Positions 1 through 8,502 of a DNA stretch of 64,000 bases are shown piece after piece. Below the pieces are notes generated by a model. The model had not been told where the DNA came from and did not search any database. It was given only the letters and a program-made list of their open reading frames with translations. This DNA is from Mucilaginibacter sp. OK283. GTDB taxonomy: Bacteria > Bacteroidota > Bacteroidia > Sphingobacteriales > Sphingobacteriaceae. How positions within the stretch are numbered: the first letter of the stretch is position 1; each line of letters begins with the position of its first letter. The DNA lies in contig NZ_FODR01000006.1 of NCBI RefSeq assembly GCF_900110415.1, positions 186,001 to 250,000 of the forward strand, in the 5' to 3' direction. The translations under genes and the position numbers were made by a program.

Positions 1-284
1 GCGGTAAAAATGGCCGAATCATTACTTAATACCTGGTCAAAGTGTTCGATAGCTGCCTTATAGTTTCCGGTTATCATGTAAGCATATCCAAGTTTAAAAC
101 GCAGGCCTGGGAAATCAACGCTATCCGCAATAGTTTTGTTGCCAAATACGATCATTTGTTTCCAATCGCCGGCATTGTACAGTTGTTCAGCAGTACTATC
201 TGCCACGGCAAATCTATTATCCTGCGCTTTAGCGGCCAACGCAACAAATAAAGTAAAAATCAGTATTAGTTTTTTGTACCCCAT
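1..284 (-). CDS. TPR-like secreted protein, cut by the left window edge
   Basis: The reading frame starts at ATG 284-282 and runs off the left edge, so only about 94 N-terminal residues are visible. It opens with a signal peptide (MGYKKLILIFTLFVALAAKA, then QD), which implies export. The mature part has helical-repeat spacing typical of tetratricopeptide repeats (AEQLYNAGDWKQMI, then LGYAYMITGNYKAAIEHFDQ). Its start lies inside the 3' end of the upstream transporter/peptidase gene, with a 19-base overlap, so the two are almost certainly co-transcribed and translationally coupled. TPR proteins scaffold protein contacts; no specific function can be given. The TPR call is good, the role is unknown. 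Confidence 0.75.
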   Translation of the reverse strand, partial: MGYKKLILIFTLFVALAAKAQDNRFAVADSTAEQLYNAGDWKQMIVFGNKTIADSVDFPGLRFKLGYAYMITGNYKAAIEHFDQVLSNDSAIFT

Positions 285-2425
285 TTTGCTGTAATGTTTT
301 TACCATTTGAATTGATGCTGAAAGAAATCAGATTGCCATGATCTACATAAACGCTTAACTCAGCTTCCTCGTTTTTTTTACCTGCTATTTCAGTATGAAT
401 TTTAGACGTGATGCTTACTCCATTTTTATTAACCAGATTGTAGTTATTGTAATTAATATTAATAAACCCGTAAAATGGTGCAATAACGTCTTGCAGCCAA
501 AGTGAAAACTTATTGACTGTTTCGCTAAGCGGTAATTTGTCGGTTATTGGCATCCCTTCGTTATTGCTAAAAACAACTTTGTATGCCGCCAGGTAAAAGT
601 TATAAAGCAGCGATTTCTTACTACCGTAAAAACTGGTAAAATAAAACATAACGCCGTTGTTAATAAAATAAGCAACGGCACCTGTTGTTTTGCTATAAAT
701 GTATGATTGGCCCAACGCATCCTTAAAAACCTCCCAATCTTCGGCAATACCATTTTCCGATACAAGGCTTGCAATATATCCTGGTTGAAAATCAAATGCC
801 TTTTTAATTGGGGTGTCAATTTCAGGATTGCCAACAAGCTCGCCTTCTGCAGGTATCGTATGGCTTATTAATCTGTTTTTATTTTCAGCCCGGCTAATAT
901 AGTGGGATATGGGATAACTCAACGTCCTCGACCCGATGTATGGCGTAGCTTGCACCTGAAAATGCAGATGTGGCTCGGGCGACCGCCCCGAATTGCCGCA
1001 CAAACCAAGTAAATCGCCGGTTTTTACAACATCACCGGGCTTAACTTTTACTGAATTTTTTTTGAGGTGCGATACTTTGGAATAGAAGTCTGCTGCATGA
1101 CGGATCACCACGGTGTTTCCCCAGTTTTCTTTAAGGTTTTCTTTGCCTATGGCGTTATCTTCTATATTGTTTACAACCTGTTCAACAACGCCGGGGCCGC
1201 AAGCCAAAACAGGTTTGTTAAAGCAATAAAAATGTTCGGGCAAGGTACCCGGATACTGAAATGTTTTATGCTCATCATCGCTGATCACAAAATCCAGCGC
1301 CTGGCCCCAGTCTCCTTTGTGTGTTATGTTGCCATTGTATCCCTGCGACACCGTCCAATACCCCATAAACGGCAGGTTCAGCTTGTAATATTTAAGATCG
1401 TTTAGCCGCTCCTCCTGGTTTAAAAACTGGTAAAGGTTCCTTTCCGGCGAATAGTGCTGGAAAACAACCAATTGTAATTTGCCGCTGGTATGTCGCAGCT
1501 TTAAAAAATATAAGAGGCTGATATTTACGATGCAAAATGGAAGCGAAAATACCGGCAAGGCGTGTACCGACATAAAACCTGTTAAGCCATTAATGATAAG
1601 AAAACTCATTGGAATGCTCAAAATTGCCAGCAAATAGGAGCGGAGGGAGGGGATTGTAAAAAAACTTCCAGTGGCTACTGCCGCCATCATGAAATTGGCT
1701 CCTAAATGATAATAGCTAATTCCCTCGGGGTAAGTATGCGTGAGCCCGTTGATGCCAATTGCGCATACAAAGCTGATGATGAGTAAGCTAAAAGCAATAC
1801 GCGAATGAACAAGCATCCCTACACTGATAAGCATCCCCGCGATGATATTATGCTGAAATAGCACGGCACTTAATGAGCGGAAGAAAAGACTTACAAATTG
1901 CGGCAATTCCGTAGCCAGGTAACCCTCAATGCCTGCCATATGGTTGCCCGGGCCGGCATAAATCTCTTCTAACAGGTAGCTGTCTTTTTGTTGCAGGCCC
2001 ATAGCGAAAATACTATTAGACGCCAGCAGCACCAGCCAAAACACAAGCACAAATGGCAGCGATAACATGGGCAACCCCTGCGTACCTAACCGCGTGGAGA
2101 TAATGATTGTGGCAACGATTACAGCACAGCACGCAACAAAAAGCCATAGCAAAAACATAACATTTACATTGTAAAATGCGCCGAAGGCAATGCCTAACAA
2201 AAGGCAATTAAAACTATAAATACCCAGTTGCAGATTGTCTCCATCAAACTTTAGCAACCTGCATACTATTAACGAAAAAACAACACAGCCCAACCCCGCA
2301 AAGCCGGATACAGGATTGAAAAAAGAAACAAACAGCAAGATGATCCCTAATATCTGGTTCTGCGAAAAAAACAGTACCGAATAGGAACTAACTACCGATT
2401 TTATAAATGCTGTAATTTGCTTCAC
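266..2425 (-). CDS. Urea-transporter-like membrane domain fused to M23 metallopeptidase
   Basis: A 719-residue fusion. Residues 1 to about 310 are a polytopic membrane region with the urea transporter (UT) pattern, including an FFNPVSGFAGL loop and a YSFNCLLLGIAFG segment. Residues about 330-510 form an M23 (lysostaphin/LytM-type) domain: a zinc-ligand HKGDWGQALDF motif near residue 369, a biotinyl-like VKPGDVVKTGDLLGLCGNSG loop, and HLHFQ near 487. The last 200 residues are an unrecognised beta-rich domain. The start codon is GTG (2425-2423), overlapping the stop of the upstream decarboxylase gene (GTGA). M23 enzymes cleave peptidoglycan cross-bridges; UT proteins are urea channels, but the substrate here is not shown. 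Placing a hydrolase on a small-solute channel within a ligase/decarboxylase operon suggests release and movement of a small metabolite across the inner membrane. That role is inferred. Confidence 0.85.
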   Translation of the reverse strand: MKQITAFIKSVVSSYSVLFFSQNQILGIILLFVSFFNPVSGFAGLGCVVFSLIVCRLLKFDGDNLQLGIYSFNCLLLGIAFGAFYNVNVMFLLWLFVACCAVIVATIIISTRLGTQGLPMLSLPFVLVFWLVLLASNSIFAMGLQQKDSYLLEEIYAGPGNHMAGIEGYLATELPQFVSLFFRSLSAVLFQHNIIAGMLISVGMLVHSRIAFSLLIISFVCAIGINGLTHTYPEGISYYHLGANFMMAAVATGSFFTIPSLRSYLLAILSIPMSFLIINGLTGFMSVHALPVFSLPFCIVNISLLYFLKLRHTSGKLQLVVFQHYSPERNLYQFLNQEERLNDLKYYKLNLPFMGYWTVSQGYNGNITHKGDWGQALDFVISDDEHKTFQYPGTLPEHFYCFNKPVLACGPGVVEQVVNNIEDNAIGKENLKENWGNTVVIRHAADFYSKVSHLKKNSVKVKPGDVVKTGDLLGLCGNSGRSPEPHLHFQVQATPYIGSRTLSYPISHYISRAENKNRLISHTIPAEGELVGNPEIDTPIKKAFDFQPGYIASLVSENGIAEDWEVFKDALGQSYIYSKTTGAVAYFINNGVMFYFTSFYGSKKSLLYNFYLAAYKVVFSNNEGMPITDKLPLSETVNKFSLWLQDVIAPFYGFININYNNYNLVNKNGVSITSKIHTEIAGKKNEEAELSVYVDHGNLISFSINSNGKNITAKWGTKN

Positions 2426-3777
2426 TTGCTGGCTTTTAAATGTTCGGGCATAAGCTCGGGCCCTTCTGTGTATTCAAGTGTTTCGTTGCTTCGGATAAGG
2501 TGTGTACGCTGTTGTTCATCTATTAAAACCACAGCAGGCCTAAGCGTAATAAACTGCATCCACTGCGTCATGTTGTAGGCGCCAACCTTGTGTACTACCA
2601 CGTTATCTCCCGGGTTAAGCAAGGGCAGGTTAATGCTTTCCCTTATTATATCAATATTCATGCATAGCGGCCCGTAAACCACCATATTTTCTGTATGCGG
2701 CGCAAAGTCCTGGGCCGGGCTTATCTGGTGTTCATACCAAAACGAGGTGAATAAAATATTTACGCCAAAATTCATAATGGCAGCCCTTTTACCATTACTT
2801 AAGCGTTTATTGGCTATTACCGTGCCCAGCAGGTAACCGGCGTCGTCTATCAATAACCTGCCGCTTTCCAGTATAAGTAAAGGTAAATCGTCATTTGCAA
2901 AGCCGAAATTGAGCATTACCGATGTAATAGCCTCGGCAAAATCGTCAACGGAAGGCACCGTATCATTTCCGGGTAAATAGGCGCCTTTTAAAGTATTGGT
3001 TGATGGGAAACCACCACCCATATCAATATATTCTATTTTATGACCCAGTTGCGTTTGGCAGCGCATAGCCAAATCACATAATTTAGTTGCCGCAATGCCG
3101 TAGGCTGCTGTTGTAAGCATATAGGTGCCTATGTGGCAATGTAACCCGGCCAGCTGTAGCTTGCCCGAATCAATTACCTTTGATAAGGCTGTCCACGCTT
3201 CGCCGTTTTCATAATTAAAACCAAAACGGTCCCAAAGCGGGTATACGCCGGTATCCATATTTACGCGGATGGCAACGCGTGGCTTGTTGGCCAGGTTGTT
3301 GCTTAATGCGAGTAACTGGTTAAGCTCTTCAAAATGATCTATATGGATAAGCGAGTCGTTTTCAATAGCCAGTTGTAATTCGTCATTTGATTTGCCAGGC
3401 CCGTTAAAAATAATCTTGCTGCCCGGCACGCCGTTACCTAATGCTTTTTGATATTCAAAACCGGATACAACTTCGGCCCAGCTGCCTTCCTGGTGAAATA
3501 CCTGGCAAACGGCATTCAGGTAATTGGTTTTATAACTCCATGCAAATTGCACCTTCGGGTAACGGGTACTAAAAGCGCGATAGGCCGAACGATAATTTTT
3601 ACGGATCTGTTTTTCTGATAATACAAAAACCGGCGAACCGTATTGCTCAACCAAACTTTTAACAGAAACACCCTCGATGCTTTTAACAGGCTGTATGCCG
3701 GTGCGCGTGCCAAATTTGTTCATCACGCCGGCGTGCAGTTTTTTAATATATGGCTTTTCGTATTTCAGCTTTTCCAT
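2422..3777 (-). CDS. PLP-dependent decarboxylase of the DAP/ornithine decarboxylase-like (fold III) family
   Basis: A 451-residue protein from ATG 3777. A longer frame exists upstream but would run into the ATP-grasp gene, whose stop lies 10 bases before this start. Family hallmarks are visible: the PLP-lysine region (AWSYKTNYL), HCHIGT, the glycine-rich DMGGGFP, ESGRLLIDDAGYLLG, the active-site cysteine segment GPLCMNID and a GAYNMTQWMQF end motif. Relatives such as LysA decarboxylate meso-diaminopimelate or other D/L-amino acids. This copy is not beside lysine genes but follows a PqqD-like and an ATP-grasp gene. That recalls the BtrJ/BtrK pair of butirosin biosynthesis, where an ATP-grasp ligase loads an amino acid that a related decarboxylase then processes. 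Fold certain, substrate unknown. Confidence 0.85.
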   Translation of the reverse strand: MEKLKYEKPYIKKLHAGVMNKFGTRTGIQPVKSIEGVSVKSLVEQYGSPVFVLSEKQIRKNYRSAYRAFSTRYPKVQFAWSYKTNYLNAVCQVFHQEGSWAEVVSGFEYQKALGNGVPGSKIIFNGPGKSNDELQLAIENDSLIHIDHFEELNQLLALSNNLANKPRVAIRVNMDTGVYPLWDRFGFNYENGEAWTALSKVIDSGKLQLAGLHCHIGTYMLTTAAYGIAATKLCDLAMRCQTQLGHKIEYIDMGGGFPSTNTLKGAYLPGNDTVPSVDDFAEAITSVMLNFGFANDDLPLLILESGRLLIDDAGYLLGTVIANKRLSNGKRAAIMNFGVNILFTSFWYEHQISPAQDFAPHTENMVVYGPLCMNIDIIRESINLPLLNPGDNVVVHKVGAYNMTQWMQFITLRPAVVLIDEQQRTHLIRSNETLEYTEGPELMPEHLKASK

Positions 3778-3787
3778 TGTAATCAAA

Positions 3788-4840
3788 TTATAATTCGCCA
3801 AATACCGAGATGTGCTGAAAATCGCTGATATCGGCAATATGGTCCCATGAATACCGCACAAACAACTTACCGGCCTGGTAATCGGTGTATGGTAAAACAT
3901 CATCGCCCAAAGCCATTTTTACCATAGCTTCGGGCTGGTTTTGGCCGGCACCGGCTGTTAAATAAATCCATGCCGGAAACCGCGGGTTAATTTCTAATAT
4001 ATATAAATGCCCCTCGGCATTGCTCATGATCTCCATTTCGTAACCACCTTTCCAGTTGGTTGCTTTAGCAAAATTGCCGGCCAGTTCAATCAGCTTATCT
4101 TCCTTGATGGTAACTCCGGCCCATGCTTTACCTTTATCGGTAATATATAGTTTCCGCATGGCCACTACGCTGGTATTGTTGCCTTTACCATCGCCCAGCG
4201 CAGCTATATTTATTTCGGTGCCGGTTATGTATTGCTGTGCTATTACCGGTACTCCCCACGTGGCATTAAGCTGATGAAAGGCTTTAAGGGCCTGGTCCAT
4301 AGTATATACCACATAGGCATCATAAAATTTACCTTTTATTACCATCGGGAAGTTAAACTCATCAGCTGTTTTTTTCAGGTCGTCGGCATGATATATTTTA
4401 TGATCGTCAGGAACGTAAAAACCGTTTTTTGTTCCAAAATCCTTTAAGTTCACCTTATCGCGCAGGGCCAGTTGTTGTTGCGATGGCAGTAAAGTAGCAA
4501 TGCCCATTTGCTGTAACTGCGGCGCTACCTTTATAAAATTAAACAGCTCCGAATCAAAATTAGGAATAATAACATCCAGGTTTTCCTGCTGATGGATATA
4601 CCCCAATCTTTCTAATAACGCACTGGTACCTTCTGTTGGGTAAGGTATTTGATAGGTTTTATTTACATGTTCCCGCAAATAAATCCCAGGCTCCAATGAC
4701 TCATAGGATAGGCCGATAACTCTTAATCCTGCCCCAAAAGCTTCCCTTAATGAACGGATAACAGCCATCCCTGGCCCCGGGTTGTCATTAGCGTTAAGGC
4801 CGGTAACTGCAATGCATAAGTTACTGTACTTGTTTGGCAT
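3788..4840 (-). CDS. ATP-grasp ligase (CarB-like)
   Basis: A 350-residue protein. Residues 1 to about 100 form a Rossmann-like preATP-grasp domain starting IAVTGLNANDNPGPGMAVIRSL. The ATP-grasp fold follows, with FPMVIKGKFYDAYVV (nucleotide-binding lysine), the QQYITGTEINIAALGD segment, and a metal-binding end EMEIMSNAEGHLYILEINPRFPAW (E...ExNPR). Such enzymes make amide, thioester or acyl-phosphate bonds through an acyl-phosphate intermediate. Its ATG shares one base with the stop of the PqqD-like gene (TAATG), and the decarboxylase follows after 10 bases, so all three are probably made in step. Stand-alone CarB-like ATP-grasps often act on amino acids or peptides; the substrate cannot be read from sequence. 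Confidence 0.87.
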   Translation of the reverse strand: MPNKYSNLCIAVTGLNANDNPGPGMAVIRSLREAFGAGLRVIGLSYESLEPGIYLREHVNKTYQIPYPTEGTSALLERLGYIHQQENLDVIIPNFDSELFNFIKVAPQLQQMGIATLLPSQQQLALRDKVNLKDFGTKNGFYVPDDHKIYHADDLKKTADEFNFPMVIKGKFYDAYVVYTMDQALKAFHQLNATWGVPVIAQQYITGTEINIAALGDGKGNNTSVVAMRKLYITDKGKAWAGVTIKEDKLIELAGNFAKATNWKGGYEMEIMSNAEGHLYILEINPRFPAWIYLTAGAGQNQPEAMVKMALGDDVLPYTDYQAGKLFVRYSWDHIADISDFQHISVFGEL

Positions 4841-5088
4841 TATCGTTCAGTTTCAAGCAGGTTTGCTTCCTTTAGCTGTACCATCCAGTCTTCCCAGTCC
4901 AGATCCAGCTGGCGCTCACTTACGTTATATCTGTCCAGGATATCTTGCTTTATCTCACTTTCTGTTTTGCCACTTTTCATAGCCAATAACAGCAGTGCAG
5001 CGGTGGTATTTCCCGAAAAAGAATCGCCGGTTGCAGGGTTAAAAATAAACCCGTTTTCGCTGGTAGCTATGTTACTTTTAATTTTCAT
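4840..5088 (-). CDS. PqqD family protein (RiPP-recognition-element-like)
   Basis: An 82-residue protein with the PqqD pattern: a beta-strand start (SNIATSENGFIFNPATGDSF) and three helices ending LKEANLLE. PqqD-type folds (RiPP recognition elements) bind a leader peptide and present it to a modifying enzyme. Here it is the first gene of an operon with an ATP-grasp ligase, a fold III decarboxylase and a transporter/peptidase. No radical SAM partner and no precursor peptide were found in the flanking 200 bases. It may therefore present an amino acid or peptide to the ATP-grasp enzyme instead of serving PQQ synthesis. The family call is strong; the ligand is unknown. Confidence 0.8.
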   Translation of the reverse strand: MKIKSNIATSENGFIFNPATGDSFSGNTTAALLLLAMKSGKTESEIKQDILDRYNVSERQLDLDWEDWMVQLKEANLLETER

Positions 5089-5156
5089 TTATAATTGCAG
5101 GTACGGTAAATAATAAAGGCTAAACTTAACAGGTTTAAGTGGGTTTTACAAAACTG

Positions 5157-5293
5157 ATGTTTTTGGTTGATTGGGTTGGATTGAGTTGATTAGGTTTTAA
5201 TACCTTAACTGATCTAATTCAGTCCAACCTAACAACTTATTCCAACTCACTTAACTCAATCAACTTACTCCAACTTATCCTAACTCAATCAAC
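5157..5293. repeat. Intergenic hairpin made of GTTGATT / AATCAAC words
   Basis: The gap between the PqqD-like gene and the receiver gene holds a left half rich in TTGGTTGATTGGGTTGGATT words and a right half rich in AACTCAATCAACTTACTCC words. The halves are largely complementary and would fold into one long imperfect hairpin. It could end transcription or protect the 3' end of the receiver mRNA. No coding potential was seen. Confidence 0.6.
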
Positions 5294-5297
5294 CAAA

Positions 5298-5675
5298 CTA
5301 CGACGCCATTAAATACTCCATTCTCGATGCCAGTAATTCCATATCCAATGGTTTTACAAATAAAGCATCGCATTTGTATGATTCCAGCTCGGCCTTTTTG
5401 CTTTTGAAAGCTGTAACCACAATTATGGGCACCTGCCTCAATTGCTCATCGTCCTTAAAATCCTGGCAAACTAACGCGCAATCCATATCCAGTAATAGAT
5501 AATCTAAAATGATCAGATCTGGATGTATCACCTTCGCTTTATCATAAATGGCATTAGGATCATAAGTAAGGTGTACATCAAAATCGCCATAATACATAAT
5601 ATCATCAATTACAGATAACATTCTGCTGTTTTTATCTAAAATCAGGATCTTCTTTTTGCTGCCTGTAGTTTTCAT
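5298..5675 (-). CDS. Stand-alone response-regulator receiver protein
   Basis: A 125-residue single receiver domain. It starts KKKILILDKNSRMLS, has the phosphoacceptor segment PDLIILDYLLLD, a switch region PIIVVTAF and the conserved lysine in DALFVKPLD. The first acidic pocket is unusual: LDKNS replaces the usual DD/ED pair, leaving one acidic residue. There is no output domain, so it must act by protein contact, as CheY- or Spo0F-like proteins do. It lies 111 bases downstream of a LytTR regulator gene on the same strand and may be co-transcribed with it. Family certain, partner unknown. Confidence 0.85.
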   Translation of the reverse strand: MKTTGSKKKILILDKNSRMLSVIDDIMYYGDFDVHLTYDPNAIYDKAKVIHPDLIILDYLLLDMDCALVCQDFKDDEQLRQVPIIVVTAFKSKKAELESYKCDALFVKPLDMELLASRMEYLMAS

Positions 5676-5786
5676 CTGTTAGGGGATTAAATAAGTTTAT
5701 AGTATAAAAATCGCCTTAATGCCGCTGTTTAAAAACAATGTGTCGGTTAATACCCCCAATGTGCCGATGAACCGGTTAAAAGGCAA

Positions 5787-6482
5787 TCATTTAGACCAGT
5801 CTTTGATGAAATCGGCGTAATTAGTGCCTACCGGAAGTTCGATATTGCGCAATTTTACCTTGCGGTTGTATATCGACCTGATTTGAGCCTTTGCCACCAC
5901 AAAACTTCGGTGGATGCGGATGAACTGGGTAGCCGGTATTTTTTCGATCATGCTTTTTAACGACATTAAGGTGAGTATAGGCTTTTCGGCACTGAGCAGG
6001 TGGATTTTAATATAATCCTGCATACTCTCTATGTATTCAATATCCCTTATGCCGATTTTTATCACCCGGTATTCCGAATGTACATAAATGTGTTCATCCT
6101 CGGCGGTATGGTCGGTATGCTTAAATTGGTAATAATCAATGGCTTTATGCACGGCTGCGCCAAAGCGGTTGCTGTTGATGGGTTTCAGCAAGTAATCCAA
6201 CGCCTCCAATTCAAAACCTTCAAACGCAAATTTTTTATAGGCTGTGGTAAATATAATCATCGGCTTCTCGTCCAGTGAACGTACCAGGTCAACCCCGGTA
6301 ATATCGGGCATATTAATATCCACAAACAGCACATCTACCGGGTTCCTTTTTAGGTACTCGGCACCCGAAATGGCGTCTTCAAAAGTATTTACCATCTTCA
6401 GGGATGGATAATTTGATACATATTTTTTGATGATCTCCAGCGCCAGCGGCTCATCATCAATGGCTACACATTTTAACTGCAT
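5787..6482 (-). CDS. LytTR-family response regulator
   Basis: A 231-residue regulator with a receiver domain (acidic pair at residues 9-10, phosphoacceptor D55 in VLFVDINMPD, switch FTTAYKKFAFEGF, lysine in DYLLKPI) and a C-terminal LytTR DNA-binding domain (about residues 130-230, with IEYIESMQDYIKIH and the FIRIHRSFVV core). LytTR regulators usually bind paired sites at promoters for envelope or exopolysaccharide functions. The histidine kinase gene lies just upstream on the same strand, 145 bases away, and is the evident partner. Confidence 0.92.
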   Translation of the reverse strand: MQLKCVAIDDEPLALEIIKKYVSNYPSLKMVNTFEDAISGAEYLKRNPVDVLFVDINMPDITGVDLVRSLDEKPMIIFTTAYKKFAFEGFELEALDYLLKPINSNRFGAAVHKAIDYYQFKHTDHTAEDEHIYVHSEYRVIKIGIRDIEYIESMQDYIKIHLLSAEKPILTLMSLKSMIEKIPATQFIRIHRSFVVAKAQIRSIYNRKVKLRNIELPVGTNYADFIKDWSK

Positions 6483-6530
6483 AATGATATTTATTTAAAG
6501 CTAAAAGCTGAATGCATAAGGCAAAAAGCT

Positions 6531-6625
6531 TTTAGTGTCTTGTCAATGTAAAATGAGTGTTAGTCTTAAGCTCTAAGTTCTGAAAAGACAGATTTCGACT
6601 TGTGGCTTCCGACTATGTACTTATG
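6531..6625. repeat. Word-type hairpin between kinase and regulator genes
   Basis: The 145-base gap contains AGTCTTAAGCTCTAAGT followed about 70 bases later by words such as GACTTATGACTTAAG, the inverted form. It resembles the other word hairpins of this window but uses a different word. It lies between two genes of one likely operon, so it might attenuate or stabilise part of the transcript. Confidence 0.45.
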
Positions 6626-6627
6626 AC

Positions 6628-7806
6628 TTAAGCGTCAATTTCCAGCTCAACCCTAAACATTGCGGCTTCCTGGCTAATGTTTAGCCTGTGCCTGCCCGGG
6701 TAAATATGTTGTAACCGCTGCCTTGTATTGGTAATGCCGATGCCCTTGCGGCTGCTCGCAGGGCGGTTATCAAATATGGTATTCTCGCAGGTGAACAATA
6801 TTTTATCCTCGGTTACTTTTATATTTATGCTGATTACCGAAGGTTCGTGTTTGCTTACGCCATATTTAAACACGTTTTCAATAAAGGTCATCAGTACTAA
6901 CGGGGGTACTTTCTTTTGCGCCATATCGCCATTAAAGTTAAAATCCAACTTGGTTTTTTTTCCTAAGCGCAGCTTTTGCAAATCAATGTAATCGTTAATA
7001 CAATCTATCTCGCTTTGCAGCAATACAAAGTCTTCGGTCACCTCATCTGTTACATAGCGCATTATGTTGGATAGTTTCATGATGCTTTCTGAGGTATGTT
7101 CACTATCCGTTACCGATAAGGCATAGATATTATTGAGCGTATTGAACAAAAAATGGGGATTGATTTGCGCCTTGAGGAAAGATAGCTCGGCATGGGTTTT
7201 CTCGGCTTCGGCCCTGATCACCATCTGTTCTGTAAGCTGCCATTTTTGCACCGTACTCATAGCTATGCCCAAGCCTATTACAATGATAAAAATGAACAGG
7301 CCTACCATATCTATATTGCCCGATTGATGGATTAAAATAATTTGGTTGGATGGTTTTTTCAGGCTTGGGTCTTGCATCCGTAAATCCTCATGAGGCAGTG
7401 GCCCGAACGGCAGATTTTTTGGGTTGGCGGTACCGCTGTCGGCGCCCGGTATCAGTTGTGGTCCGATAGGGGCCGCAGTGCTTTGTTTTTCTTTAACTAA
7501 GTTATGTAAAAGCAGGTTATCAAACGGTTGCAAAAAGTATACGCAGCCCGATAGTAGTAAAACGATAAGCCCGTAAACCACATATTTTTTATGGAAGACA
7601 AACCGTGGCACCAGGTACCAGGCATTGAAGTAAAACATAAAAATATAGGTAAGACAAAACAACCAATAATACGGTGATAGAATAACATTATATGTGCTGC
7701 TGCTGCTTTGCTGCGTACGGTTCATGAATAACAACGGGAAGCCAAAGAATACCAGCCAACCGGCTGCATGAATGAATATATTAGTGGCTTTTTTAGAAAC
7801 GATCAT
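6628..7806 (-). CDS. LytS-type sensor histidine kinase
   Basis: A 392-residue inner-membrane kinase with four predicted membrane segments (about residues 13-28, 42-66, 75-92 and 166-185). Between the third and fourth is a Gly/Pro-rich stretch of about 70 residues that would lie outside the cytoplasm. The His_kinase (PF06580) box LKAQINPHFLFNTLNN places the phosphorylated histidine at H218. A short HATPase domain carries the GIGITNTRQRL glycine box. Such kinases in Bacteroidota pair with LytTR regulators, here the next gene downstream. No ligand-binding domain is recognised. Confidence 0.92.
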   Translation of the reverse strand: MIVSKKATNIFIHAAGWLVFFGFPLLFMNRTQQSSSSTYNVILSPYYWLFCLTYIFMFYFNAWYLVPRFVFHKKYVVYGLIVLLLSGCVYFLQPFDNLLLHNLVKEKQSTAAPIGPQLIPGADSGTANPKNLPFGPLPHEDLRMQDPSLKKPSNQIILIHQSGNIDMVGLFIFIIVIGLGIAMSTVQKWQLTEQMVIRAEAEKTHAELSFLKAQINPHFLFNTLNNIYALSVTDSEHTSESIMKLSNIMRYVTDEVTEDFVLLQSEIDCINDYIDLQKLRLGKKTKLDFNFNGDMAQKKVPPLVLMTFIENVFKYGVSKHEPSVISINIKVTEDKILFTCENTIFDNRPASSRKGIGITNTRQRLQHIYPGRHRLNISQEAAMFRVELEIDA

Positions 7807-8162
7807 CTGGTTAAAAAATTTATTAAATATAGCAGCCGTTGCAATGCCAATTACCGATCATGTTAAAATAGTTAAACTCAGTTGATCATTTGTTTTTCAT
7901 CTGGGTGGTTCTGCAGGGTTAAATAAGCGCCCCGGAATTAACCACGGGGCGCTTGCAACCTTATGAAAAAAAACAGAACACAATAGCCGGGAGATGTCCC
8001 GATATCCCGGTTACTGGTTCAAAGGTGATAAATGGCAGGGCAAGGGGCAACCGTTTATCGGTGAACCGTGCTTTTGTATAGATGAATGATTAAAAAGGCG
8101 CTGACGAAATAGATAAGGCTTATATAAACACAAGCGGGGGAAGAAGCTCTTAAAGAAATATA
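7807..8162. other. Gene-free region with two hairpins
   Basis: No open frame of quality was seen in these 356 bases. Two GC-rich inverted repeats are present: AAGCGCCCCG / CGGGGCGCTT (7925-7934 and 7945-7954), and a second around 7985-8012 with CCGGGA / TCCCGG arms. Read on the minus strand, the second is followed by a T-rich stretch near 7970 and could terminate transcripts entering from the truncated gene at 8163. Confidence 0.4.
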
Positions 8163-8372
8163 TTACTCTTTAAGCGCACTATCCCAATGCTCGGCTATTT
8201 TGCCGTTTTCTATACGCAGCATATCAAACCAGGTGGTAGTATATTTTTTGCCTTTTGCTTTCGGATCTGGGCGCTCATCTTTGAAACTAAGCACCACGAT
8301 CCCGCGCCGACAACGCAGGATGTGAAAAACCAAACGGATGCCTTCACTGATATAGCCAATACGATAATACAT
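8163..8372 (-). pseudogene. Remnant of a SnoaL/NTF2-like protein (C-terminal part)
   Basis: A 69-residue frame ending in a clear NTF2-like/SnoaL-like C-terminus (WFDMLRIENGKIAEHWD). Intact family members have about 110-150 residues, and the N-terminal half of the cone is missing. The sequence directly upstream is the ssrA promoter region, so no complete gene can exist here. It is probably debris from rearrangement beside the tmRNA integration hotspot. It could still be translated as a short protein, but a stable fold is unlikely. Confidence 0.6.
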
Positions 8373-8446
8373 TAAAATTCCGGTATTTACAGTTAGCCTT
8401 TTGTGTAGCCTGTTTACATATGCATATAAATTGCAAACTTTTTAAC

Positions 8447-8454
8447 TATCTTTG
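8447..8454 (+). promoter_or_regulatory. Likely ssrA promoter -7 element
   Basis: TATCTTTG fits the Bacteroidota TAnnTTTG element and lies about 49 bases before the mature 5' end of tmRNA. The best upstream TTG is only 13 bases away, so the -33 part is weak. Confidence 0.45.
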
Positions 8455-8502
8455 TACTCTTAACTGCAATACTGCACACCGGCAAATTGCGAACTCAAAA
8501 AT

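Noticed and set aside
1067..1405. A 112-codon frame antisense to the M23 domain
   Set aside because: The minus-strand zinc motifs are intact, and the plus frame shows no domain.
5157..5293. CRISPR-like repeat array
   Set aside because: The repeated words are 7-8 bases, irregularly spaced and inverted across the gap. There are no constant-length spacers and no cas genes.
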